Source of the DNA: Paludibacteraceae bacterium
Lineage (GTDB): Bacteria; Bacteroidota; Bacteroidia; Bacteroidales; Paludibacteraceae
DNA length: 35,192 nt
Assembly: GCA_024399495.1 (NCBI GenBank)
Contig: JAKSNY010000021.1
Span: 1-35,192 of the forward strand
Reading direction: 5' to 3'
The notes under the pieces are model-generated. The model was not told the DNA's origin. It made no database searches and worked only from the letters and a program-made list of their open reading frames with translations. Shown here piece after piece: positions 25,880-33,723 of the stretch. Each line of letters opens with the position of its first letter. Position 1 is the first letter of the stretch. Position numbers and translations under genes: made by a program.

Positions 25880-27162
25880 TATTTATGGCATCCGCTCCAT
25901 CTGTATAATTGCGGATTGGTGAAATCAAACTTTTGGTCTGGGTCCGGACTCAGGTGAATGTTGCTCAGTTTCTGCCACGATTGTGTTTCAGCATCGTAGT
26001 ACTCAATTTCATTACTCCAATTCCCTTTGGTGTCCTGGAATTTTATCTCATTATACATATCTGATGGTATTTTCAGTGTCCATACACTGTCCGATACCTT
26101 TTGCATTGCGGATATTCCCCATCGGTTTGCTGTTCCTGATACGGCAGGTATGTAATCACCGCAATATATGGTTTGTAGTGTTATTGTGAATGAGTCTGTG
26201 TCAGCGTAAAAAGAGTCATCAATGTATCTGTCATCGGGTAGAGTGTTGTCAAAAACATTTCCAACGGTATCTCCCCAATTTTCAATGTTGTTCCTAATGG
26301 AGTTTATGTTAAGGCACATATATACTATACCTGCTAAAAACAATGCCAATAATATATAGTAAACACTTTTTCCTCTCTTATTATTGTGCTCATAATTATT
26401 TAATCCTTTAAGGTAATAGATTAGTGCGATTATAGGACATAGTATTATGACAAGTGATGAAAGTGCCAAAAATATGGTTTCGGATATTCCCGATACACCT
26501 AAGAGGAATATAGGTATTAGCAAAAATGCAAGCAATAACGGACATAACAGGCATAACACGGAAATCACAATAAAAGTTTTTCCAAGCAGGCTTAGACAGC
26601 CGTTGTTTCCTCTGTTTGCTATAATGTTGGCGCTCTCATTCTGCAGATTATCTGTGGTTATGTCAAGCCCTTGCATCTCAAGACGTTGTGCGGGTGTCTT
26701 GGCATCGGGTAGTATAATCCACATAAGAACATATATCAGTGCGGCTATAGGGTTGCAAAGTATAAATAGCAATACCCACACTATGCGTACTATTGACGTA
26801 TCGATACCTATGTATGACGCAATACCGCTTGACACACCGCCTATGATGCCGTAAAGAGTGTCTCTATAGAATTTTTTCTTTTTCTTAGGTTGTGTCTTTG
26901 CCGTCTCTGATTGGTCTTCAGGGGTGGGTTCTCCAATCTGTTTTATGGCATTCTCCACATCAGACATCTCTATCACTTGTCTGCTGAGTTTGCTTAAGTA
27001 TTCTGTAAAAAGTTCGGCAAGTCTGAACTCTATGTCTTTGGCTATCTCCTTATCATCATACTTCTCTTCAAATGAGTGTATGTATTGTTGCAGACTTTTG
27101 TAGGCATCTTCATTTATTATGAATGCCATTCCGCCCAGATTTATGTTTACAGTTGTGTTCAT
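25879..27162 (-). CDS. PspC-domain multi-pass membrane protein
   Basis: A 427-residue protein starting MNTTVNINLGGMAF at the ATG at 27162, which overlaps the padR stop by four bases (ATGA). A soluble N-terminal part (1-90, Glu/Lys-rich) is followed by a KKKKK stretch and a PspC domain (about 97-155: YGIIGGVSSGIASYIGIDTS, then RIVWVLLFILC and LPDAK). Four or more further helices span about 190-305. The C-terminal ~110 residues are probably extracytoplasmic and end NPQLYRWSGCHK. PadR-plus-PspC pairs are common in Bacteroidota and are linked to envelope stress sensing; its link to the exporter downstream is inference from position. Confidence 0.85.
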   Translation of the reverse strand: MNTTVNINLGGMAFIINEDAYKSLQQYIHSFEEKYDDKEIAKDIEFRLAELFTEYLSKLSRQVIEMSDVENAIKQIGEPTPEDQSETAKTQPKKKKKFYRDTLYGIIGGVSSGIASYIGIDTSIVRIVWVLLFILCNPIAALIYVLMWIILPDAKTPAQRLEMQGLDITTDNLQNESANIIANRGNNGCLSLLGKTFIVISVLCLLCPLLLAFLLIPIFLLGVSGISETIFLALSSLVIILCPIIALIYYLKGLNNYEHNNKRGKSVYYILLALFLAGIVYMCLNINSIRNNIENWGDTVGNVFDNTLPDDRYIDDSFYADTDSFTITLQTIYCGDYIPAVSGTANRWGISAMQKVSDSVWTLKIPSDMYNEIKFQDTKGNWSNEIEYYDAETQSWQKLSNIHLSPDPDQKFDFTNPQLYRWSGCHK

Positions 27163-27494
27163 TGTTTTATATGTGTTATTGTTTGTTCTATAGAGTTCCA
27201 TGTAGTTTCCATCTCCGCAAGCAGTTTCTCTCCGTCTTCTGTAAGCTGGTAGTATTTACGTGGCGGACCTTGCGTGGATTCCACCCAAGAGTAGGTAAGC
27301 ACACCATTGTTCTTTAATCGGCTAAGAAGAGGGTAGAGCGTTCCTTCCACAATTATAAGTTCAGCATTTTTCAGTTCCTCTATTATATCAGAGGAGTATG
27401 ATGCCTTCTTTTTAATAAGCAACAGTACACTATACTCCAAAATGCCTTTACGCATCTGAGAGTTTATGTTTTCTATTAGTGCTTGTTCTATCAT
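27159..27494 (-). CDS. PadR-family transcriptional regulator
   Basis: A 111-residue winged-helix regulator. QMRKGILEYSVLLLIKK, then EGTLYPLLSRLKNNGVLTYSW and GPPRKYYQLTEDGEKLL, are classic PadR. It probably binds as a dimer, with the C-terminal helix used for dimerisation. The start is the ATG at 27494. It heads the unit padR, PspC-domain gene and perhaps the exporter. A 6-bp inverted repeat over its own -33 box (27545-27561) suggests autoregulation. Confidence 0.93.
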   Translation of the reverse strand: MIEQALIENINSQMRKGILEYSVLLLIKKKASYSSDIIEELKNAELIIVEGTLYPLLSRLKNNGVLTYSWVESTQGPPRKYYQLTEDGEKLLAEMETTWNSIEQTITHIKQ

Positions 27495-27522
27495 TTATAC
27501 CTCTTTGTTATCTTATCGGGTG

Positions 27523-27553
27523 CAAAGATAAATAAAATTTTAGAACTATGCAA
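27523..27553 (-). promoter_or_regulatory. Promoter of the padR-like operon
   Basis: TTG (27551-27553), a 20-base spacer and TATCTTTG (27523-27530) on the minus strand. Transcription would start near 27517, about 23 bases before the ATG. Confidence 0.75.
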
Positions 27554-27561
27554 TACATAGT
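27545..27561. promoter_or_regulatory. Candidate PadR operator over the -33 box
   Basis: ACTATG-CAATA-CATAGT is a perfect 6-bp inverted repeat with a 5-base centre. It contains the TTG of the -33 element. PadR regulators commonly bind AT-rich dyads with TATG/CATA cores near their own promoters, so occlusion of the -33 box is a reasonable inference. Confidence 0.5.
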
Positions 27562-27582
27562 ACTAAAAATTTACAACAATAG

Positions 27583-28914
27583 TTATAATTCACCTTGAAA
27601 CATAACTATTTTAGAGAGAATGAAAGAATACAATTTTTTATTAAGAATATTAAGCAGTTTTTTTTTGTTAGAATTTGTTAAGGATAAATCGAAATAGTTA
27701 GATTTTATCCTTTGAATTAGTTGTGAATAAAGCGTAGTTTTTTTTAATTCATACAAAAGAATTGTATCTGTCTTATCTAGTTTTATAGAAATGTGTTCTG
27801 AATTTATCATAGGAACAGTGACGTAATCACGATGAAATTCCAAAAAAGGTGTTAGTTTAATGAGAAAATCAGTTCCTTGCTCTATTGCATTAACGAATTT
27901 TGATGGTCCTCCAATTATATACAAATCACGTAATACTAAAGATTCCATTTTGTGTTTGGATATAATTGATGGATTATGAAACCAATGTTTTAACAAAATC
28001 TCTATGGATTCAGTGTTGAAATTTACAATTTCTTTTAAAAAATTGTGTTCGTCAAACTGATAAAAATTTTGTATTTTATCGAAATAAGATGGGTAAAATC
28101 TGATTACATTATTTAATACATCAAAACAAAAATGCGTTTGTTTTTTTGCTGTTGCCATTAAATGAGTATAGTCAGAAAATTTTGGAACTAAGTTAAAATT
28201 AGATAGAACTGCATAATTGCATTTTTCAACTTCTCCGTTCAGTAAAACAGATACTTTCTCATTCTCTTTATGAACCATTTCGTATAATAGCACTTGTTCA
28301 AAAAATACGTTAAAATTATTTAACGAATATGACATAAGAGAGTCCATGTTTTTATTAACAAAGTCAAGAGCGGCAATACTGTAGCGTTTAATAAAGTCAA
28401 TATTACATCCACCAAATACTCCCATATTATATGCGTATCGTTTGGTTTTCATTCCAAAATGGCACATCGCTTCTCCTAAAAAAGTTAATTTTGGTTCATA
28501 TATGCTCCAGTTTTTTGTGTAATAATCGTTCGTTGCATCTTCTTTATTTTGTACGATAATATTTGCATTATTAACATAAGTTGGGAAGGGATTCCACAAA
28601 TAAAAATCTCCATCAATATGAATAAATGGCTCATTCTGTTCAGCGTAGGTCTTTATTTTTGCTGTTGCCCATAAGTCGTCGCGGAAAATCACATCAAAAT
28701 TTATTTTATGTATTTTTGTATAATCGATACCTAACATGCCAATCAATAATTCACGACCAAATTCATCCGTATACAATTCAACATCATCGTAATACTTTAT
28801 TAATTGATTTGCACTTAAAATCCAACTGAGAGCATTATACTTTGGCTCTAACCATCCAAAATTAGAATTCATATCTGGATTGCTTCCTGAATAAAAAGTT
28901 TGAATATATCTCAT
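27583..28914 (-). CDS. DUF6734-family, glycosyltransferase-like protein
   Basis: A 443-residue soluble protein, last gene of the peptide cluster. The opening IQTFYSGSNPD then FGWLEPKYNALSWILS, plus WATAKIKTYAEQNEPFIHID and GDFYLWNPFP, match my memory of DUF6734 proteins. HIDGDFY (99-105) offers a DxD-like pair (Asp101, Asp103), as in nucleotide-sugar transferases with a GT-A fold. The longer C-terminal half (about 270-443) is unassigned. The ATG overlaps the protease stop (ATGA). It might glycosylate the small peptide encoded upstream, or a cell-surface target; that is inference. Markedly AT-rich. Confidence 0.7.
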   Translation of the reverse strand: MRYIQTFYSGSNPDMNSNFGWLEPKYNALSWILSANQLIKYYDDVELYTDEFGRELLIGMLGIDYTKIHKINFDVIFRDDLWATAKIKTYAEQNEPFIHIDGDFYLWNPFPTYVNNANIIVQNKEDATNDYYTKNWSIYEPKLTFLGEAMCHFGMKTKRYAYNMGVFGGCNIDFIKRYSIAALDFVNKNMDSLMSYSLNNFNVFFEQVLLYEMVHKENEKVSVLLNGEVEKCNYAVLSNFNLVPKFSDYTHLMATAKKQTHFCFDVLNNVIRFYPSYFDKIQNFYQFDEHNFLKEIVNFNTESIEILLKHWFHNPSIISKHKMESLVLRDLYIIGGPSKFVNAIEQGTDFLIKLTPFLEFHRDYVTVPMINSEHISIKLDKTDTILLYELKKTTLYSQLIQRIKSNYFDLSLTNSNKKKLLNILNKKLYSFILSKIVMFQGEL

Positions 28915-30095
28915 TTTAATTTCAAATACAAGTGTTTACAAAAGTTAAATAAAAGTAAATAAAAAATGGCTGGGCGTAACAATGCAAAAAATGTAGCATA
29001 ATAAATTTCACCATCATTGCACACGCCAAGTATTAGATGTATTATATTAATCGGAAATTTGATAATAGAATCCAATTCAGTTGACACCATATAAACAACG
29101 AAAGAGGCTGTCATTGCGTAACACGTAAGTCCATAAATAGCGACAAAAGCATGCGAAATTTGAATGTTGTTATCTTTGTTTTTAAATAATTCTGTGAAAT
29201 AGTTTACATATTTCCAAATATTATTGAAAACATTAGGCTCATTAATTAAATCACAAAACAGCCAAAAACCATCCGTTCTGATAAACGGATTAAGATTAAA
29301 CAAGCAAGAACATAAAATGGCCCACGCAGATATTATACATATAGGTGATGACGCAAGTACGCCAACAAACAGTACAACAGACGAAAATATTATTTCAAAA
29401 TACACTCCTGCAATATCAACAATTACTCTTTCTTTTTTTGGTAAGCGCCAAACATCAGTTATTTCAGAATACAATACGAATTGGAAAAAATAAAAGCCAC
29501 ATCCAATCTCTCCATTTTTAGCTCCAAAAAACGAGGCGGAAGCGGAGTGTCCAAGCTCATGAAAAATAGAACTGATAAAAAAGATCAGAGTGAATTTCCA
29601 CCATGAAAAATGAGTGGATAGGTCTATTTGTTGAAAAACAAAAAAACTGCATAATAACCATATAACAATAGAAACAAGTATAGAAATTATTATCGTTTTT
29701 ATTTGAAGCAAAAAATATGTGTGTGTTACACACTTAGCGACAAAAGCAGAAGGGAACAATCTTAGTCTTAGTTGGATGTAAGATGGGGATGTCTTTACTC
29801 GATTAACTGGGTGCTCACGAAAAAAGCCAAGCGAAATTAATTTAAAAATGGTGTCATTATAATCAGCAACTAATGCGTTTTCTTCTTTAACATACATATT
29901 GTTATATGTGTCAATGATGTCTTTAATAGACCTCTCTCCGTCAAACAACATTAACAAGTTGTATGTTTGGTGATTAATTTTAACATATAGGTTTTGTTCT
30001 TTGCTTGAAACCAAATAGCTATATTTAGAAAATTTTGTAATGTTAATGCTATCCAACAAAGATAGTACCTCATTTCCAATCACAGGCTCTTCCAT
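28911..30095 (-). CDS. PqqD-like domain fused to an M50-type membrane metalloprotease
   Basis: A 394-residue fusion. Residues ~15-95 form a PqqD-type winged helix (NLYVKINHQTYNLLMLFDGE, then RSIKDIIDTYN), the fold that recognises leader peptides in many peptide-modification systems. Next come membrane helices from about 131. HELGH has zinc ligands His179 and His183 with Glu180 catalytic. NLNPFIRTDGFW (267-278) carries Asp275 as the probable third ligand. Further helices run to the end. This is the layout of peptide-maturation site-2-type proteases. It should sit in the inner membrane and cut or help export the modified peptide. Starts at ATG 30095, overlapping the isoprenoid-enzyme gene by 26 bases. 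Confidence 0.85.
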   Translation of the reverse strand: MEEPVIGNEVLSLLDSINITKFSKYSYLVSSKEQNLYVKINHQTYNLLMLFDGERSIKDIIDTYNNMYVKEENALVADYNDTIFKLISLGFFREHPVNRVKTSPSYIQLRLRLFPSAFVAKCVTHTYFLLQIKTIIISILVSIVIWLLCSFFVFQQIDLSTHFSWWKFTLIFFISSIFHELGHSASASFFGAKNGEIGCGFYFFQFVLYSEITDVWRLPKKERVIVDIAGVYFEIIFSSVVLFVGVLASSPICIISAWAILCSCLFNLNPFIRTDGFWLFCDLINEPNVFNNIWKYVNYFTELFKNKDNNIQISHAFVAIYGLTCYAMTASFVVYMVSTELDSIIKFPINIIHLILGVCNDGEIYYATFFALLRPAIFYLLLFNFCKHLYLKLK

Positions 30096-30870
30096 ATGAA
30101 TCTATCACATTAGTAACGTTTTGAGACAGACAGTCTATTGCCAATTCAAAATTATCCACAGAAACATTATGTTTTGGCAAAAAAGATTTTGCCTTATTGA
30201 AATGGTATTTGGACAATTGTAAAACTTCTATTTTTAAGTCGGGTGAAATTTGAAAAGTATCCAAATGATAAATGCCTTTTTTTCTGCATTGATACAACAA
30301 CCAATTAAACTGGTTCTTTTTCAAGTCTTCGTTTACATCAAGGACATCATCTAACAATTGGTACGCAATAGAAAAGTTTGAGTAGGAGTTAAACAATGAA
30401 TTATGAATTTTCCAGTTCTTGTCATCTGCAATGTAATGCAATGCATCAATTGCTAAAGCCCCCAACCCAGCTTTTTTTACTGATATCTCGCAATAATCAG
30501 ACCATAAAGCGGAGTCATGATTTATATTTTTTTCGTAATCTATGGCTTGAAAGAAAAAATATTTCCTTTCTCTCCAAAGTCTCCAAAAATCAGATTTCAA
30601 GGGAAATATTTGATGTAGTTTCTCTAAACTCATTTCAAACAAAGAAAGCATAAATGGAGAACGGTCAACATCTTGATCATCTATTATTCTGTCAAGTTGC
30701 ATTACACACTGGTATAGTAGATAACCAGAATCATTCAAATCTTTAATACGATCATCATCATTTAAATGATAATAAGGGGTGAACAACGATGCAAAATGAC
30801 GGTAGAATTCTGGTGACTTATCCAATGATGTAATGACATCAATTGGATTGTCCAATTGATTTGTTGACAT
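30070..30870 (-). CDS. Class I isoprenoid-synthase-fold protein
   Basis: A 266-residue all-helical protein. It has both Asp-rich motifs of class I prenyl synthases: MQLDRIIDDQDVD (57-69; Asp60, 64, 65) and YQLLDDVLDVNEDLKKNQFN (170-189; Asp174, 175, 178, Glu181). The second motif is intermediate between polyprenyl synthetase and squalene/phytoene synthase forms. It is shorter than usual polyprenyl synthetases and not next to any isoprenoid-pathway gene; it lies between the secreted-protein gene and the PqqD-protease. I infer that it modifies the 41-residue peptide, for instance by prenylating Trp as ComQ does for ComX. Alternatives: a stand-alone prenyl diphosphate or terpene synthase. Confidence 0.75.
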   Translation of the reverse strand: MSTNQLDNPIDVITSLDKSPEFYRHFASLFTPYYHLNDDDRIKDLNDSGYLLYQCVMQLDRIIDDQDVDRSPFMLSLFEMSLEKLHQIFPLKSDFWRLWRERKYFFFQAIDYEKNINHDSALWSDYCEISVKKAGLGALAIDALHYIADDKNWKIHNSLFNSYSNFSIAYQLLDDVLDVNEDLKKNQFNWLLYQCRKKGIYHLDTFQISPDLKIEVLQLSKYHFNKAKSFLPKHNVSVDNFELAIDCLSQNVTNVIDSYGRACDWK

Positions 30871-30914
30871 AAAAAATAGGATTGTATTTGACCTTCACCT
30901 TATTATAATCACGT

Positions 30915-32084
30915 TTATTGTTCGTGGATAAACAGATTGTCTCTTTTAAATGATTCCAATATAATGTTTTCTTCCGCAGTGCGTTTAACCATTGGGTTGC
31001 TATCCCAAAAATCAGGATCATACTTGAATTTATAGATTGCAGAAAGCAAGTCGGTATCCCACTTTATATTTTTACGTCTGTTTTTTGATTGTAATGATGT
31101 TTTTGTTAAAAATGCATTGCCATCAAAATGGTTTGTCTGTCCATTGTCTGAAACAGCATCAAGACAAATGTGTAATGATATAGAACGAATATATGGAGTA
31201 GAATCGGCTGACTCTCCGTAAGATATTGTGGTATGCATAACATCGTTTTGTATCTTTGTATTTGGTATTTGTAGAGATTGCTCCGCTCCTATTGTCTTTT
31301 TTTCATATTGGAGTAAAACATTCCCTATCGTTTTTACATATAGTTTGATACTTACGTTTGATGTTTTAAATGGTATTAGTCTGTAAACTATTATCTCGTT
31401 ATCCGTATCAGCATCGATTATTTTGTCTATGGTAATATCATAGACCTTATCAAAATTAGCATATAGGGAACTAGGGTATGGAGAATTAAAATATATCCAT
31501 TGAGCAATAGGTGGAGTACAGCAAAACGCAAAAAGATTGTACCAACTAATTTTCAATCCAGTTAAGTCTTTTCTCCCGAATCTTCCTTCAATAAGCTTCA
31601 TATCGGGGATTTCGTAAATGCCTTTACCTGTAAAGAGAGCCTCTAAGTATTCGTAGCAGGAATCATTTTTATACGACAACTGTCTGAAGTACCAATTCTG
31701 CCAGTCGCCTTCTCCATATTTCAGGTATTTTTTTCTTAATGATTTTAATCTTTTCACCATTATTTCTTTTGGCAGGAATACGGCTTCGGATAATTTGTAT
31801 GGTTTTGGATTTAAAAATATTCTTTCGCTTACATCAAGTGTATTTGAAATAATAGTGTCTCCGTATGAAATGTGGGAAATTTTAATGCTTGTGTTTGGTG
31901 TTGTTTTTAGTTCAAATTCGCCTTCTTTATTTGATAGAGTGTTTGCTTCTCCGCACTCGATATAAGCAAACTCTATAGGCTGACCAGTTTCCGCATCTAA
32001 TAAAGAAGCGGAAACAGATTCATTAGCCGACGATTTCCCAATTAGTAGAATCAGGGCAAAAACAATTAGAAGGTGTCTATACAT
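30915..32084 (-). CDS. Secreted carboxypeptidase-regulatory-like beta-domain protein, paralogue 1
   Basis: A 389-residue exported protein. A signal peptide (HLLIVFALILLIGKSSA) is followed by a CarboxypepD_reg-like Ig-type domain (about 23-95: ASLLDAETGQPIEFAYIECG, then ISHISYGDTII). The rest, about 100-389, has no known match to me. It ends WDSNPMVKRTAEENI then NLFIHEQ. It starts 11 bases after the small peptide gene, so the two are co-transcribed. It resembles the 396-residue protein at 33724-34914 throughout and the one at 32545-33690 more weakly. Periplasmic or outer-membrane; role unknown, perhaps in export or perception of the peptide. Confidence 0.8.
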   Translation of the reverse strand: MYRHLLIVFALILLIGKSSANESVSASLLDAETGQPIEFAYIECGEANTLSNKEGEFELKTTPNTSIKISHISYGDTIISNTLDVSERIFLNPKPYKLSEAVFLPKEIMVKRLKSLRKKYLKYGEGDWQNWYFRQLSYKNDSCYEYLEALFTGKGIYEIPDMKLIEGRFGRKDLTGLKISWYNLFAFCCTPPIAQWIYFNSPYPSSLYANFDKVYDITIDKIIDADTDNEIIVYRLIPFKTSNVSIKLYVKTIGNVLLQYEKKTIGAEQSLQIPNTKIQNDVMHTTISYGESADSTPYIRSISLHICLDAVSDNGQTNHFDGNAFLTKTSLQSKNRRKNIKWDTDLLSAIYKFKYDPDFWDSNPMVKRTAEENIILESFKRDNLFIHEQ

Positions 32085-32095
32085 AACCCCAGGAG

Positions 32096-32221
32096 TTAAA
32101 GATAGAAACCAACGGCTGGTGAGCCATAGTCACTAGCATGCCAACTCCACTTCATTTCATAACGTTGTTCTAATTCTTCGACATCAAAATTAGTAATTTT
32201 TTTCTTTAGATTGTTATTCAT
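32096..32221 (-). CDS. Putative modified-peptide precursor (41 residues)
   Basis: A short gene I found by translating the gap. The first half, residues 4-24, is charged and leader-like (LKKKITNFDVEELEQR then YEMK), with a pattern that recalls Bacteroidota natural-product leaders. The tail WSWHASDYGSPAVGFYL (25-41) is rich in aromatic residues and Ser/Gly and has no Cys, no Thr and no Gly-Gly cleavage site. An in-frame TAA lies just upstream of the ATG at 32221, fixing the start. It has its own strong-looking promoter and a structured leader, and stands 11 bases before the secreted-protein gene. Trp25 and Trp27 are candidate sites for prenylation. No peptide product is proven. Confidence 0.75.
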   Translation of the reverse strand: MNNNLKKKITNFDVEELEQRYEMKWSWHASDYGSPAVGFYL

Positions 32222-32234
32222 AATTACTTAAGTT

Positions 32235-32276
32235 GGGATCTGCTAATTTGTAATCCTCATTAGGCAGACAGATCCC
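32235..32276 (-). promoter_or_regulatory. Leader hairpin before the peptide gene
   Basis: GGGATCTG (32235-32242) pairs with CAGATCCC (32269-32276). Inside it CTAAT pairs with ATTAG across a 5-base bulge. It lies in the transcribed leader, ending 14 bases before the ATG, without a T tract. Possible roles: control of translation start or mRNA stability. Confidence 0.55.
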
Positions 32277-32313
32277 ATTTATTCTGCCGATGAGTTTATT
32301 GACTTTTTGTTAT

Positions 32314-32335
32314 ATGACGGTCGTTGATACGTCAT
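32314..32335. promoter_or_regulatory. Candidate operator-like inverted repeat
   Basis: ATGACG (32314-32319) and CGTCAT (32330-32335) form a perfect 6-bp inverted repeat with a 10-base spacer. It lies just downstream of the predicted transcription start of the peptide operon, a position suited to a repressor. No regulator gene for it is visible in the cluster. Confidence 0.35.
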
Positions 32336-32346
32336 CAAAACGATTG

Positions 32347-32377
32347 CAAAGGTATTTCATTAAGATGCTAAAACCAA
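32347..32377 (-). promoter_or_regulatory. Promoter of the peptide operon
   Basis: TTG (32375-32377), a 20-base spacer and TACCTTTG (32347-32354) on the minus strand. Transcription would start near 32341, giving a leader of about 120 bases. This is independent support that the 41-codon gene is expressed as the first gene of its own unit. Confidence 0.75.
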
Positions 32378-32544
32378 TGGAAGTAGTGGAAATAGTAGTA
32401 AAAACCTGCCTATTCTAAATTATAAATTCTTGATAATCATAGTATTCGGTGTAATGGGGGGGTGAAAAAAAGTAGTAAAAAAGATAAGGAAATGTAAAAT
32501 TTATATCAAAAATGCAGTGATATAATTCCTACAGGAAAAATACA

Positions 32545-33690
32545 CTAATACAAAATATATTCCTTGTCAATGTTCTGAAGACTTTCTTCTTTTTCTCGTT
32601 CTGATTTGGTTTGAATAATCTGCATTAGCTGAAATGGTGGAAGTTCTATAAATTCACTTGTATGTTTTTCACTAACGGCAGGTTTTAAATTTAACTCAGC
32701 CTCTTTGGATTCAAATTTCTTTCCTGAAAATTTCCCTTTAGATGATTCTATAATATAGAAAATTTTATACTTTGCATTTGTCGCATAGAATAACCCATTT
32801 GTGTTATTGTAAGTAATATCAGTGGCTATTGTCCATGTTGTGAAATCATATCCCATAATGGAATGTATGGTTGAACGGGCAAAACCGTCAATATAATTAT
32901 GAGTGTTATAATCCAGTTTCGTTTCCCGATGTACTAAATGAATAGTGCAATGTGCAGTATCAACCCTCATATATCCATAGTCTCCGTCGCCATATTTTAA
33001 TGATTCAAAACCTATCTGTACTATGTTTGGGTTATCATTGTCAGGTATGTCAATTTCAGAAAAAGTATGACTTTTAATGAATTTTTTTGTCAATGTTCTC
33101 ATAAAGTCTTCATATAGTATTCTTCTCATACATGTAAAATCACACCCGGCAGTATTGTCTTTGAAGTGAATTTTTGCAGTAGATGGAGATACAAAATAGT
33201 TTTTTTTAGGAGCATCAAGTAATAATCCTTGACTTTCAAACCAGTATCCACTCTCACTGTTTATGCATCCGGTCCTATAGTCATAGTTGAATGTTGTTGA
33301 AATTACTTTGTTTACATCGCTGTTCTTTTGAACCAGTTTCTTAAGGAAAGGTCTTATCCATTCAGGCTCTTTGCTGGATATTTTTATCTCTTGCAGAATG
33401 TATGATTTAGGAGTCAGGAACAGAGTGTCTCCTATTTTACTGATAGTTGATGTTTCATAGTTTATATGAGATATGGTCAGTTCTTTAAAAGGAAAATCCA
33501 CGTTGCAAATTCCGTTGTTATCACTTATTGTTCCTTTTACAGCCCCATTCTCTATTTTGTAAACATTGGCATAAGATACGGGGATTTGATTGACATTATC
33601 CCATATAACGGTTCTTGTTTGAGCATACATGGCTCCGTAAAGTGCAATAACCATTAAAGTCAGCACTGTTTTTTTAATAATTGATTTCAT
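32545..33690 (-). CDS. Secreted carboxypeptidase-regulatory-like beta-domain protein, divergent paralogue 2
   Basis: A 381-residue exported protein. A signal peptide (TVLTLMVIALYGAMYAQ) is followed by a CarboxypepD_reg-like domain (ISYANVYKIENG-like strand SYANVYKIENG, then ELTISHINYETSTIS and LTPKSYILQEIKIS). The remainder shows alternating beta-strand-like sequence and differs from the two neighbouring paralogues: it lacks the EFLEALFTG-type segment and the NLF-His end, and closes with Lys/Glu-rich sequence ending KEYILY. It is 33 bases after the 396-residue paralogue and probably co-transcribed with it. Function unknown. Confidence 0.75.
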   Translation of the reverse strand: MKSIIKKTVLTLMVIALYGAMYAQTRTVIWDNVNQIPVSYANVYKIENGAVKGTISDNNGICNVDFPFKELTISHINYETSTISKIGDTLFLTPKSYILQEIKISSKEPEWIRPFLKKLVQKNSDVNKVISTTFNYDYRTGCINSESGYWFESQGLLLDAPKKNYFVSPSTAKIHFKDNTAGCDFTCMRRILYEDFMRTLTKKFIKSHTFSEIDIPDNDNPNIVQIGFESLKYGDGDYGYMRVDTAHCTIHLVHRETKLDYNTHNYIDGFARSTIHSIMGYDFTTWTIATDITYNNTNGLFYATNAKYKIFYIIESSKGKFSGKKFESKEAELNLKPAVSEKHTSEFIELPPFQLMQIIQTKSEREKEESLQNIDKEYILY

Positions 33691-33723
33691 ATAATTTAGT
33701 GTTTGTTGTTATTTTGACGGAGT

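Larger units (their letters stand above)
32222..32544. other. 323-base gap holding the peptide-operon promoter and leader
   Basis: No second credible gene was found. It contains the leader hairpin (32235-32276), the inverted repeat at 32314-32335, the -33/-7 promoter at 32347-32377 and AT-rich sequence up to the stop of the upstream gene at 32545, with no clear terminator for that gene. Confidence 0.65.
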
